Source of the DNA: UBA724 sp049596815
GTDB taxonomy: Bacteria; Bacteroidota; Bacteroidia; Flavobacteriales; Flavobacteriaceae
Direction: 5' to 3'
Assembly (NCBI GenBank): GCA_049596815.1
Contig: JBMYLY010000020.1
Span: 1-24,096 of the forward strand
Length of the DNA stretch: 24,096 nucleotides
Of the stretch, positions 15,117 to 22,688 are shown piece by piece. The position numbers and the translations under genes are program-made. The notes beneath the pieces were generated by a model, which worked only from the letters and a program-made list of their open reading frames with translations, had not been told where the DNA came from and ran no database searches. Numbering within the stretch: the stretch's first letter is position 1; each line of letters starts with the position of its first letter.

Positions 15117-15467
15117 TTATCTAGATGCCGTGCGATCGGTATTCCAATAAATCACATTTTCAATCCGATTCATTTCGTAATCAACTTCGGCCAACTGTTC
15201 TTCTGTCCAAAAAAACCATTTTCCGGTTTTAATACCTTGTTCATAATGGCCAATGGCCTTTTTGTTGCCTTCCGCATCAAAAGATTCCCAAACCCCTTCA
15301 AGTTTGTTACCCTTTAAGAAGCCGGTTTGTGCCACAGCTCCGTTGTCATGGTACATGGTAACTCGCACCATTTTGTCTGTTTTGGTTCGCTCCGTTTTGG
15401 GCGGTTGTGCATAAGCAAGCGACAACCCAAAACCAAGTAATACCAATGTGAAAATTTTTGTCTTCAT
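15117..15467 (-). CDS. Small secreted MORN-repeat (YwqK-like) protein
   Basis: A 116-residue exported protein of unknown function. It has a clear signal peptide (MKTKIFTLVLLGFGLSLAYA, about residues 1-20). The rest holds two or three MORN-2/YwqK-type repeats with the Y/F-x-x-G-x-x-x-G-x-W rhythm, for example TGFLKGNKLEGVWESFD and GHYEQGIKTGKWFFW. Such proteins are common in Bacteroidota, often several per genome, and are sometimes called YwqK-family antitoxins, but no toxin gene is next to it here. It converges on the RND operon across a hairpin terminator and is divergent from aspS. A periplasmic or surface location follows from the signal peptide. Confidence 0.8.
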   Translation of the reverse strand: MKTKIFTLVLLGFGLSLAYAQPPKTERTKTDKMVRVTMYHDNGAVAQTGFLKGNKLEGVWESFDAEGNKKAIGHYEQGIKTGKWFFWTEEQLAEVDYEMNRIENVIYWNTDRTASR

Positions 15468-15493
15468 AGGGTGTATTTTAGGGTTCTACGTTT

Positions 15494-15501
15494 CAAATAT
15501 A
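15494..15501 (-). promoter_or_regulatory. Probable -7 box of the MORN-repeat gene
   Basis: On the minus strand this reads TATATTTG, matching TAnnTTTG, 26 nt before the ATG at 15467. No TTTG with good spacing is visible upstream. The rest of the 168-nt divergent gap up to aspS is AT-rich without other clear structure. Confidence 0.45.
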
Positions 15502-15613
15502 CAATATTTTTACAATTAGTTAACATTAAATTTACATTAGGATGCTTTTATACTGATTGTCAGCATATTATATTTTGTTACAATAAGCCCATAGGAGTTG
15601 CTTAAAAACACCC

Positions 15614-15621
15614 TATTTTTG
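15614..15621 (+). promoter_or_regulatory. Probable -7 box of aspS
   Basis: TATTTTTG matches TAnnTTTG and ends 14 nt before the aspS ATG. A TTG at 15598-15600 is only 13 nt upstream, so the -33 side is uncertain. Confidence 0.45.
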
Positions 15622-15635
15622 CACAAACCAAGCCT

Positions 15636-17381
15636 ATGTTCAGAAGTCATCATTGTGGTGCTTTGCGAAAAAGCGATGCCAATAGCCAAGTTCAGCTAGC
15701 CGGATGGGTACATAAAATCCGGGACAAAGGATTTGTGGTGTGGATCGACCTAAGGGATCGCTATGGCATCACCCAATTGGTGCTAGACGAAGAACGAAGT
15801 TCGAAGGAATTGCTCGAACAGGCTCGTAAATTGGGCAGGGAATTTGTCATACAGATTGAAGGAACCACTATCGAAAGAGAGGCCAAAAACCCCAATATGC
15901 CTACGGGAGAGGTAGAAGTATTAATAGACAAACTTCAGGTTCTCAATACGGCTGAAACCCCTCCTTTTACGATTGAAGATCAAACAGATGGCGGGGAAGA
16001 CCTCCGCATGAAGTATCGCTATTTGGATATCAGGCGCAATTTGGTCAAAGAAAGTTTGCTGTTCCGTCACCGTGTGGCCATGGAAGTGCGCAACTATTTG
16101 TCTGACATCGATTTTACTGAAGTTGAGACCCCCTATCTGATCAAATCTACCCCAGAAGGAGCGCGCGATTTTGTCGTTCCATCGCGCATGCATCCCGGGC
16201 AGTTTTATGCACTACCCCAATCGCCCCAAACCTTCAAGCAATTGTTGATGGTCGGAGGTATGGATCGCTATTTTCAAATTGTCAAATGTTTTAGAGACGA
16301 AGACCTACGCGCCGATCGCCAACCAGAATTTACCCAAATAGACTGCGAAATGGCCTTTGTGGAGCAAGAAGATGTCCTCAATATTTTTGAAGGGCTGGTT
16401 CGACATCTTATTCACAAGTTTAGAGGTGTGAGCCCTGACACCTTCCCAAGAATGACCTATGCGGATGCCATTAAGGACTACGGAAGTGACAAACCCGACA
16501 TTCGTTTTGGGATGAAATTTGGCACCCTTAACGAAGCGGCTCAAGGCAAAGGCTTTCAGGTCTTTGACAGCCAAGAGCTGGTTGTCGGCTTTGCTGTTGA
16601 AGGCAAGGCTGATATGAGCCGAAAAGAAATTGATAAATGGATCGACTGGGTCAAGCGTCCACAAGTAGGTGCTAAAGGTTTGGTATGGGTCAAGTGTAAC
16701 GAAGATGGGAGTTTTAAATCATCCGTGGGCAAGTTTTACAGCCAAGAGGACCTCGCCCAGTGGGCAGCAGTTGTCGGTGCCCAGAAAGGCGATTTGATAT
16801 TCGTTATGTCTGGACCCGAATCGGCTACTAGAACCCAGTTAAGTGCTTTACGAATGGAACTGGCAGAAACACTGGGTTTGAGAGACCCCAACGTATTTGC
16901 TCCCTTGTGGGTCGTTGACTTTCCCCTACTTGAAAAAGACGCGGAAACCCAAACCTTCCACGCCATGCACCACCCCTTTACAGCACCTAAGCCAGAACAC
17001 TTGGGCCAACTAGACCAAGCACCCGAAACCGTATTGGCCAATGCCTATGACTTGGTGCTTAATGGCAATGAAATTGGCGGTGGATCGATTCGAATACATG
17101 ACCGTACTACCCAAGAAAAAATGTTTTCCCTATTGGGCTTTAGTCAAGAAAGCGCCGAAGCTCAGTTTGGGTTTTTGATGAATGCATTCCGCTATGGAGC
17201 GCCACCACACGGTGGCATTGCACTCGGTTTCGACAGGCTGGTAGCTGTTTTGGACGGTAAAGAGACCATACGCGACTATATCGCCTTTCCAAAAAACAAC
17301 AGCGGTCGCGATGTGATGATTGATGCGCCCGCAAGCTTGGATACAGAACAACTCGACGAATTGTCTCTTAAAACCAAATAA
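15636..17381 (+). CDS. aspS: Aspartyl-tRNA synthetase
   Basis: Charges tRNA-Asp with aspartate in the cytoplasm; a class II synthetase. The 581 residues follow the bacterial layout: an N-terminal OB-fold anticodon-binding domain (about 1-110, with GWVHKIRDKGFVVWIDLRD), the catalytic core, the bacteria-specific insertion domain (about 285-415), and the C-terminal part of the core. Class II motif 2, with FRDEDLRADRQPEFTQID, lies near 218-236. Motif 3, GIALGFDRLVAVLDG, is near 527-541. The length matches bacterial AspRS (about 580-590). The stop overlaps the start of the next gene (TAATG), suggesting coupled translation. Whether it also charges tRNA-Asn cannot be judged without knowing if the genome has asnS. 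Confidence 0.96.
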   Translation: MFRSHHCGALRKSDANSQVQLAGWVHKIRDKGFVVWIDLRDRYGITQLVLDEERSSKELLEQARKLGREFVIQIEGTTIEREAKNPNMPTGEVEVLIDKLQVLNTAETPPFTIEDQTDGGEDLRMKYRYLDIRRNLVKESLLFRHRVAMEVRNYLSDIDFTEVETPYLIKSTPEGARDFVVPSRMHPGQFYALPQSPQTFKQLLMVGGMDRYFQIVKCFRDEDLRADRQPEFTQIDCEMAFVEQEDVLNIFEGLVRHLIHKFRGVSPDTFPRMTYADAIKDYGSDKPDIRFGMKFGTLNEAAQGKGFQVFDSQELVVGFAVEGKADMSRKEIDKWIDWVKRPQVGAKGLVWVKCNEDGSFKSSVGKFYSQEDLAQWAAVVGAQKGDLIFVMSGPESATRTQLSALRMELAETLGLRDPNVFAPLWVVDFPLLEKDAETQTFHAMHHPFTAPKPEHLGQLDQAPETVLANAYDLVLNGNEIGGGSIRIHDRTTQEKMFSLLGFSQESAEAQFGFLMNAFRYGAPPHGGIALGFDRLVAVLDGKETIRDYIAFPKNNSGRDVMIDAPASLDTEQLDELSLKTK

Positions 17382-17623
17382 TGCGTAGGGCCTCACAGGT
17401 ATTGTTTGCCATAGTGTTGGCCGGGCTCGTTTGGGGGTTCTCTGTGCGACCAACTGATCCAGATTTGGGCAACAAAATCGTAGGGTTTTCCGTGTTGGCG
17501 GGTGCTTTTGTCTTTATGCCTGTGTTTTTGGTGCATCGCTGGCGTGGGAAGAAATTATCCGATTACACTTTGACCCAAGAAAACCTCGAAAAAATGAAAC
17601 CCCAACAGGGTTCAAAAAAATAA
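17381..17623 (+). CDS. Small two-helix membrane protein of unknown function (80 aa)
   Basis: I do not recognise this family. The protein has two hydrophobic segments, about 6-22 (QVLFAIVLAGLVWGFSV) and 33-51 (VGFSVLAGAFVFMPVFLVH), joined by a short polar loop with PTDPDLGNK. A basic, charged C-terminal tail (RWRGKKLSDYTLTQENLEKM) follows and probably faces the cytoplasm by the positive-inside rule. Its ATG shares the last A of the aspS stop codon (TAATG), a sign of translational coupling, so it is co-expressed with aspS. Nothing points to a functional link with tRNA charging. Confidence 0.75.
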   Translation: MRRASQVLFAIVLAGLVWGFSVRPTDPDLGNKIVGFSVLAGAFVFMPVFLVHRWRGKKLSDYTLTQENLEKMKPQQGSKK

Positions 17624-17685
17624 AAACCGAGATTATTCGCCAGTTGTGATTTTATTTGGGTACTTTAGCCACCTAATTTTTATGA

Positions 17686-17880
17686 ATGACTGGAACAGTT
17701 AAATTTTTTAATGAGTCTAAAGGTTATGGATTCATTACCAACGACGAGTCGGGCGAAGACATCTTTGTCCACGTAACATCTCTTCAGGGCCTTAGGCTTA
17801 ACGAAGGAGACAAAGTATCGTATAACGAAGAAGACGGTAAAAAAGGAAAGATTGCTTCGGCAGTTGAACTCCTAGACTAG
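17686..17880 (+). CDS. Cold-shock domain protein (CspA family)
   Basis: A 64-residue single OB-fold protein that binds single-stranded RNA and DNA and acts as an RNA chaperone. RNP1 is seen as KGYGFI (12-17) and RNP2 as DIFVHV (25-30); the N-terminus MTGTVKFFNESKGYGFI is typical. The true start is the ATG at 17686; the ATG 4 nt earlier (17682) opens a different frame that ends after 6 codons. The gene is followed by a strong hairpin terminator and is 62 nt downstream of the aspS-linked gene. Some family members respond to cold, others are constitutive; the sequence does not decide which. Confidence 0.96.
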   Translation: MTGTVKFFNESKGYGFITNDESGEDIFVHVTSLQGLRLNEGDKVSYNEEDGKKGKIASAVELLD

Positions 17881-17906
17881 TTATATCTTATTTTGATTAC
17901 GCGTAT

Positions 17907-17929
17907 CCCCACTTCGGTGGGGTTTTTTT
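17907..17929 (+). terminator. Intrinsic terminator after the cold-shock gene (UUCG tetraloop)
   Basis: CCCCAC (17907-17912), the stable loop TTCG (17913-17916), GTGGGG (17917-17922), then seven T (17923-17929). This is a textbook rho-independent terminator for the plus strand. Its T-run overlaps the stop codon of the convergent tadA gene (17928-17930). Confidence 0.95.
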
Positions 17930-18368
17930 ATGCCCTTTTTTTTCTAAAAAATTGTTGCATCAATTCAGAAGATTCTTGAGCACAAATACCGTGGCTGACT
18001 TTGGTTTTGGGGTGCAAAGGGGTTTGCTGTTTTCTATAGCCTCGATCGTTGTCCTCAGCCGCAAAAACCAAACGCCCCAACTGACTCCAATACAAAGCCC
18101 CTGCACACATACTGCATGGCTCCAGAGTGACGTAAAGCGTACAATCGTGTAAATATTTCCCCCCCAAATGGTTGGCTGCAGCCGTAATGGCCTGCATCTC
18201 GGCATGGGCTGTCACATCGTTCAGGGTTTCGATAAGATTATGACCGCGCGCGATGATTTGCCCTTGAGCAACCACCACCACGCCCACGGGCACTTCACCT
18301 TTGGTAGCAGCTTGCTGAGCCTCATCCAAAGCTTTTTTCATAAAAAATACATCATCGGGCGGCAACAT
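17928..18368 (-). CDS. tadA: tRNA-specific adenosine deaminase TadA
   Basis: Deaminates adenosine 34 to inosine in tRNA-Arg(ACG), letting it read CGN codons. From the ATG at 18368 the protein has 146 residues, close to the family length. The frame is open further upstream, but that part overlaps dgt and has no family features. The zinc site HAE is at 55-57 (His55, catalytic Glu57) and PCSMC at 84-88 supplies Cys85 and Cys88, the cytidine-deaminase-like fold signature. The start lies one base after the dgt stop, so the two are co-transcribed. A guanine deaminase from the same superfamily is less likely, given the N-terminal MKKALDEAQQA and the length. Confidence 0.92.
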   Translation of the reverse strand: MLPPDDVFFMKKALDEAQQAATKGEVPVGVVVVAQGQIIARGHNLIETLNDVTAHAEMQAITAAANHLGGKYLHDCTLYVTLEPCSMCAGALYWSQLGRLVFAAEDNDRGYRKQQTPLHPKTKVSHGICAQESSELMQQFFRKKRA

Positions 18369-18369
18369 A

Positions 18370-19689
18370 TCAACGCATCTTTTGGTGCAACGCCAATGCT
18401 TGGCCATCTGTAAGCCCAGCCACAAAGCAACTGATTTGTAACAACTGCTGATAGCGATCATTCGGGTCGAGCGTGAGGGTTTCTGGTAAAAATTGTAATG
18501 CCAAGCGATCCAAAGCATTGGTGGTTCCGAAAGACTGCCGCACCACAGCCGTAGTCAATACTTCCAAAATATGATGAATGGCCTTGTAGCCCTTAAATTC
18601 TTTTTCCACCACTTCATCAGAACGATAAATTTTTTCCACGCTCAACTGAATAATGTCTTCGATTTGTGCTTTGTATTGGCTTTTGTCCAGCAGCGCATGG
18701 GCAAAATCTCCTTGCAAAATTGCCGATTCGTTTTCCATAAACACGCGAGTGGCATCTTCAATAAGTGCCCCCACGGACAAGGCCCGTAAATAGGCCAAGC
18801 GATCGGCAGTAGTCGTGAGTTGGTTGTATTTGGGTGTGTCGATTTTGTGTTGCACCAGTTTGATAAGATATTCAAGAGCATATTCTTCAGGTATCCAGCC
18901 CAAGTTGATGCCGTCTTCAAAGTCAATAAGGGTGTAGCAAATGTCATCGGCGGCTTCGACCAAAAAGGCCAAGGGGTGTCTGTGATAGCTGTTGTCTGAG
19001 GCAAGGAGTCCCAACTCTTGAGCTACCTCCTCAAAGAACGGCGCTTGTGCTTGGAAATACCCAAACTTTTTGTCAGAAACCTTTTTGGTGGGTCTATACG
19101 GCAGAGAGGCTTTGGGGTATTTGGTAAATGCACCCAAAGTCGCATAGCTCAACCGCAGCCCCCCCGGCACACCTACGCGGTTTTGGGTCAGAATTTTAAA
19201 CCCATTGGCGTTGCCTTCAAAACTTTGGAGGTCTTGCTTTTGTGTCTCGGTCAGGTCTTTGCAAAATGCGGCTCCGACACCCTCTTTAAAAAAGTCACCG
19301 ATGGCTTGTTCGCCGCTGTGGCCAAAAGGCGGGTTGCCTATGTCATGCGCCAAAGCAGCCGCTGCTACGATAGCGCCAAAATCATGGGCTTGGTAGCCAT
19401 GGCTTTGCGCCAGTTCGGGGTATCGCTCTAACAACAAAGCCCCAACAGTCCTACCCAAACTCCGACCTACGACAGACACCTCCAAACTGTGGGTCAGGCG
19501 GGTGTGAACAAAGCCCGATTTGGAAAACGGAATCACCTGTGTTTTGTCTTGCAGATGACGAAAGGCAGACGAGAAAATCACACGGTCATAATCGACCTCA
19601 AACCCGCTACGGATATGGCTTTGGTCGCTACGCAATCGTTTGTGCGTGTCTCCCTGACGACGAAGGGATAAAAGTTGGGTCCATTGCAT
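18370..19689 (-). CDS. dgt: dNTP triphosphohydrolase (dGTPase family, HD domain)
   Basis: Hydrolyses dNTPs to the nucleoside and triphosphate, trimming dNTP pools. The 439-residue protein begins with the family pattern DYDRVIFSSAFRHLQDKTQV (33-52) and carries the metal-binding HD residues: His67 in THSLEVS, then His115-Asp116 in LAHDIGNPPFGHSG, with His124 nearby, plus a distal Asp in VEAADDICYTLIDFEDG. The length fits this class of dGTPase-like enzymes. It is the first gene of a pair with tadA, separated by one base, and is divergent from the TonB receptor across 83 nt. Nucleotide preference (dGTP or all dNTPs) cannot be told. Confidence 0.93.
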   Translation of the reverse strand: MQWTQLLSLRRQGDTHKRLRSDQSHIRSGFEVDYDRVIFSSAFRHLQDKTQVIPFSKSGFVHTRLTHSLEVSVVGRSLGRTVGALLLERYPELAQSHGYQAHDFGAIVAAAALAHDIGNPPFGHSGEQAIGDFFKEGVGAAFCKDLTETQKQDLQSFEGNANGFKILTQNRVGVPGGLRLSYATLGAFTKYPKASLPYRPTKKVSDKKFGYFQAQAPFFEEVAQELGLLASDNSYHRHPLAFLVEAADDICYTLIDFEDGINLGWIPEEYALEYLIKLVQHKIDTPKYNQLTTTADRLAYLRALSVGALIEDATRVFMENESAILQGDFAHALLDKSQYKAQIEDIIQLSVEKIYRSDEVVEKEFKGYKAIHHILEVLTTAVVRQSFGTTNALDRLALQFLPETLTLDPNDRYQQLLQISCFVAGLTDGQALALHQKMR

Positions 19690-19731
19690 AATTTAAAGTT
19701 GTGTTAACAATAATTTAATCCTGTATTGGTG

Positions 19732-19759
19732 TTTGTTTAGGCCTTATTCGCTCATTTTG
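19732..19759 (+). promoter_or_regulatory. Possible promoter of the TonB-dependent receptor gene
   Basis: TTTG at 19732-19735, a 16-nt spacer, and TCATTTTG at 19752-19759, which differs from TAnnTTTG at one base. It ends 13 nt before the first ATG. Spacing and the mismatch make it a weak candidate; no better one is seen in the gap. Confidence 0.3.
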
Positions 19760-19772
19760 CAAGATAATTCGA

Positions 19773-22592
19773 ATGCCAAAAATGAAAAATCTTTTAGCGT
19801 TAATTTTTATCTGTTTTTCCGTTTCATTACTGGGTCAAAATGCTGGATCAATAATAGGAAAAGTTTTGGATAAAGACACAAACAATGAGCCCCTACCTTT
19901 TGCCAATATTTTGATTTCAGACACAAATTTTGGTACCACCTCTGACTTTGATGGTCTATTTGAAATAAATGACTTGGTGCCAGGAAACTATAAAGTTTCA
20001 ATAAGTTATTTGGGTTACGAAACCCAAACTGTTGACCTTGAAGTTGTTGCTGACAAAGTCACTGAAATTAGCGTTTCGTTAAGTGCAGTCTCCAATGCGC
20101 TGGAAGAGGTCGTTGTGACCACAGTGGCCAGACGTGATTCTCAAACTGCTTTGTTACTAGAGCAAAAAAAGGCCGTGAATTTCAAACAGCAAATTGGCGC
20201 ACAAGAATTGAGTCAAAAAGGAATCAGCGATGCTTCTGATGCTGTTGTAAAAACTTCCGGAGTATCTAAACAAGAAGGTTCCGGCTCTATTTATGTAAGA
20301 GGCTTGGGGGACAGATACAACATCACACTTTACAATGGCTTTGCCCTGCCCTCAAACAATCCATCTTTGAAAAACATCTCTTTAGACTTATTCCGTTCTG
20401 ATATTGTTGAATCTATTTCTATTGATAAAACATACAGTGCTGAAAATTATGGGGATTATGCCGGTGCGAGTATCAACATAAATGCGGCCACATCAAAATC
20501 GGAAAACTATACAAAAATTGGATTTTCTTCAGGCCTAAACACGTCTGTTACGGAAACCAATACATTCTATTTAAACGAAGGACCAAACTATATAGGTTTT
20601 TACAATCACACCTACCCTAATGATCCTCTAAATGCCTATCGATTCGAAACAGGTTTTGACAGGGCTGAGGCTTTTAACGGGATTTATCCTGTAAACCTAA
20701 GTGGTTCACTGGAATCAAATTATGGATATAGAATAGGTTCAGACGCTAAAATAAACTTATTCGCTGTTCTGAATTTTGATAATGATTTTAACTATCGCAA
20801 TGGTGTCAGTAGAGGAAGTATAAATGACGCTGGGCTTGCTTACAAAGATTATGACTACGAGCGCTATCAATACGAAACCAACACAACTGGAATGCTCAAC
20901 CTATCTTTTTTGCGCAGTGGGCTGAAAATCACACTTTCCAATTTGTTCGTGAACTCCTCTTTGCAAAATCAGCAAGAGTATATGGGCGTCATCGATATTT
21001 TTGACTTTGCCCCAGAAGGCGGTGGGTTTGTACAGAGAGCTGAATACGTTCAAACACAAATGTTCATGAATCAGCTTATCGGAGATTGGACCATCAACGA
21101 AAACTTGTCTGTGGAAGGGGGTGCTTCCTTTAGCCAATTGGACAATTCCATTCCCGACAGAAGACAGATTATTCTTACCCCTTTTGATTGGAATGAACCC
21201 GAGGGACCCAAGTCATTTGACAAATCTCTTAATGCAGGTGACAACCATCGTTTTTATCAAAACCTATTCGAAGACGAACTTAGCTACCGCGGCGTTGTAA
21301 GCTATGCTTTTAACAATGTAGGGGATGAACCACGTACAACCCTGAAAGCAGGGTTCATGGGTCGAAATAAATCGGTTGCTTTTGACGCCACACAAATCAA
21401 TCATGCCATTTCTAGAACCATAACACAAGGCATTATTAACAACATTTATGATGTTGATAGTTATTTTAACCAAGCCAATTTGGTGGCTAATAATTTTTCA
21501 CTCTCAACATTTCGTGGCAAAGCATCCAATCCCATTGCTCTAATGCCACAAACTTATGACGGAACACAAGATGTACTAGCTGGATTTATGTCGCTAGAAC
21601 AACCTTTGGGAGACCGAGTGAAATTGCAACTAGGCGTGAGATATGAGGACATTACCCAAACCATTTCTTGGTCCACAACCCTAGACCCAAATGGTGATAC
21701 GGCTACGCTATCAGATCAACAACTTTTACCTGCACTTTCAGTTTTGTATGCTCTAAATGACACCAACAACCTTCGTTTTGCCGCTAGTAAAACTTACACT
21801 TTGCCTCAATTTAAAGAACGTGCCTATTTTCAATTTGAAGAAGTCACTCAGATATACCTAGGAAATCCTTCCTTGTATAGTTCCACTGACTATAATTTTG
21901 ATCTGAAATGGGAGCGTTTTCCTTCTAGTAGTGAACTTATTTCATTAACTGCATTTGCTAGAATCATTGAAGACCCTATCAATGATGTTTCTGTAAACTC
22001 TGCAAGTAACGATATCAGCTATGTGAATTCAGGAGACCAGGCCATGGTGGCAGGACTCGAGTTTGAATTGCGAAAAAATTTATTTGACAAAAGCGTGGAC
22101 ACAGGAAGTCAGTTACTCAAAAACAAGCTAAATATTGGTTTAAACGCATCCTATATGTATTCTAAGCAAGAATTGGACTCTGAAAAAGTACAACGAGAAA
22201 CAGAAGCATCCGGATTGTTGGATTTAAGTGTCACTTTTACAAACGCAGAAGACAGGCTGACGGGAGCATCTGATGTGTTGTTAAACTTTGATGCTACTTA
22301 CGAAAAAGATTTCTCTGAAAACCGCTCGTTACTTGCTTCTATGTCATTAAACTACTTCTCAGATAAGCTCTATGCTTTGGGGACGCAAGGAAAAGGAAAT
22401 ATCGTAGATAAAGGAGTTGCCACGCTTAACCTAGTAGCCAAATACAAATGGAATGATTTGCTTGGGCTCAGCCTATCGGCAAAAAACCTACTAGACCCTG
22501 AATTCAAGCGTTTTCAAGACACTCAGAACGTAACCGTATTGAGCTTTCAAAAAGGGCGCAGTATAACTTTGGGTGTTGACCTTACATTTTAA
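19773..22592 (+). CDS. TonB-dependent outer membrane receptor with N-terminal carboxypeptidase-regulatory-like domain
   Basis: Imports a ligand across the outer membrane using TonB energy. The 939-residue protein has a signal peptide (about 1-21, ending LLG before QNAGS). A carboxypeptidase-regulatory-like beta domain (about 26-112, GKVLDKDTNNEPLPFANI ... GYETQTVDLEV) follows, then the plug (about 133-235, with VYVRG-like IYVRGLGDRYNITLYNG) and a 22-strand-type barrel ending in a C-terminal Phe (GVDLTF). The ATG at 19773 or the one at 19782 (MKNLLALIF) both give a signal peptide. No SusD-type gene follows; a repeat lipoprotein with its own probable promoter does. The ligand is unknown. The N-terminal domain is typical of Bacteroidota. 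Confidence 0.93.
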   Translation: MPKMKNLLALIFICFSVSLLGQNAGSIIGKVLDKDTNNEPLPFANILISDTNFGTTSDFDGLFEINDLVPGNYKVSISYLGYETQTVDLEVVADKVTEISVSLSAVSNALEEVVVTTVARRDSQTALLLEQKKAVNFKQQIGAQELSQKGISDASDAVVKTSGVSKQEGSGSIYVRGLGDRYNITLYNGFALPSNNPSLKNISLDLFRSDIVESISIDKTYSAENYGDYAGASININAATSKSENYTKIGFSSGLNTSVTETNTFYLNEGPNYIGFYNHTYPNDPLNAYRFETGFDRAEAFNGIYPVNLSGSLESNYGYRIGSDAKINLFAVLNFDNDFNYRNGVSRGSINDAGLAYKDYDYERYQYETNTTGMLNLSFLRSGLKITLSNLFVNSSLQNQQEYMGVIDIFDFAPEGGGFVQRAEYVQTQMFMNQLIGDWTINENLSVEGGASFSQLDNSIPDRRQIILTPFDWNEPEGPKSFDKSLNAGDNHRFYQNLFEDELSYRGVVSYAFNNVGDEPRTTLKAGFMGRNKSVAFDATQINHAISRTITQGIINNIYDVDSYFNQANLVANNFSLSTFRGKASNPIALMPQTYDGTQDVLAGFMSLEQPLGDRVKLQLGVRYEDITQTISWSTTLDPNGDTATLSDQQLLPALSVLYALNDTNNLRFAASKTYTLPQFKERAYFQFEEVTQIYLGNPSLYSSTDYNFDLKWERFPSSSELISLTAFARIIEDPINDVSVNSASNDISYVNSGDQAMVAGLEFELRKNLFDKSVDTGSQLLKNKLNIGLNASYMYSKQELDSEKVQRETEASGLLDLSVTFTNAEDRLTGASDVLLNFDATYEKDFSENRSLLASMSLNYFSDKLYALGTQGKGNIVDKGVATLNLVAKYKWNDLLGLSLSAKNLLDPEFKRFQDTQNVTVLSFQKGRSITLGVDLTF

Positions 22593-22661
22593 TAATATTG
22601 GCTAAACCTTTTTTTCATTTAGTCATAATGATAGGGTAACGTTTTCTAAAAAACCGGGGGC

Positions 22662-22669
22662 TAATTTTG
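22662..22669 (+). promoter_or_regulatory. Probable -7 box of the repeat lipoprotein gene
   Basis: TAATTTTG matches TAnnTTTG and ends 19 nt before the ATG. A TTTT at 22642-22645 is the nearest -33-like element. The 96-nt gap after the receptor gene has no clear terminator hairpin, so read-through from the receptor plus a second promoter is possible. Confidence 0.4.
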
Positions 22670-22688
22670 GATTGAAAAATTAAAAATC

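Noticed and set aside
15117..15467. MORN/YwqK-like gene as part of a toxin-antitoxin pair
   Set aside because: The name used for this family suggests an antitoxin, but the protein has a signal peptide and no small toxin gene adjoins it. I treat it as a secreted protein of unknown role.
18369..18518. N-terminal extension of tadA by 50 residues
   Set aside because: It would overlap the end of dgt and encode a Trp/Cys/Arg-rich stretch unlike the family. The ATG at 18368, one base after the dgt stop, gives the normal length.
22593..22688. Terminator after the TonB receptor gene
   Set aside because: CTAAA and TTTAG flank a T-run near 22610-22624, but the 5-bp stem is too weak and the T-run is in the loop, not after the stem.
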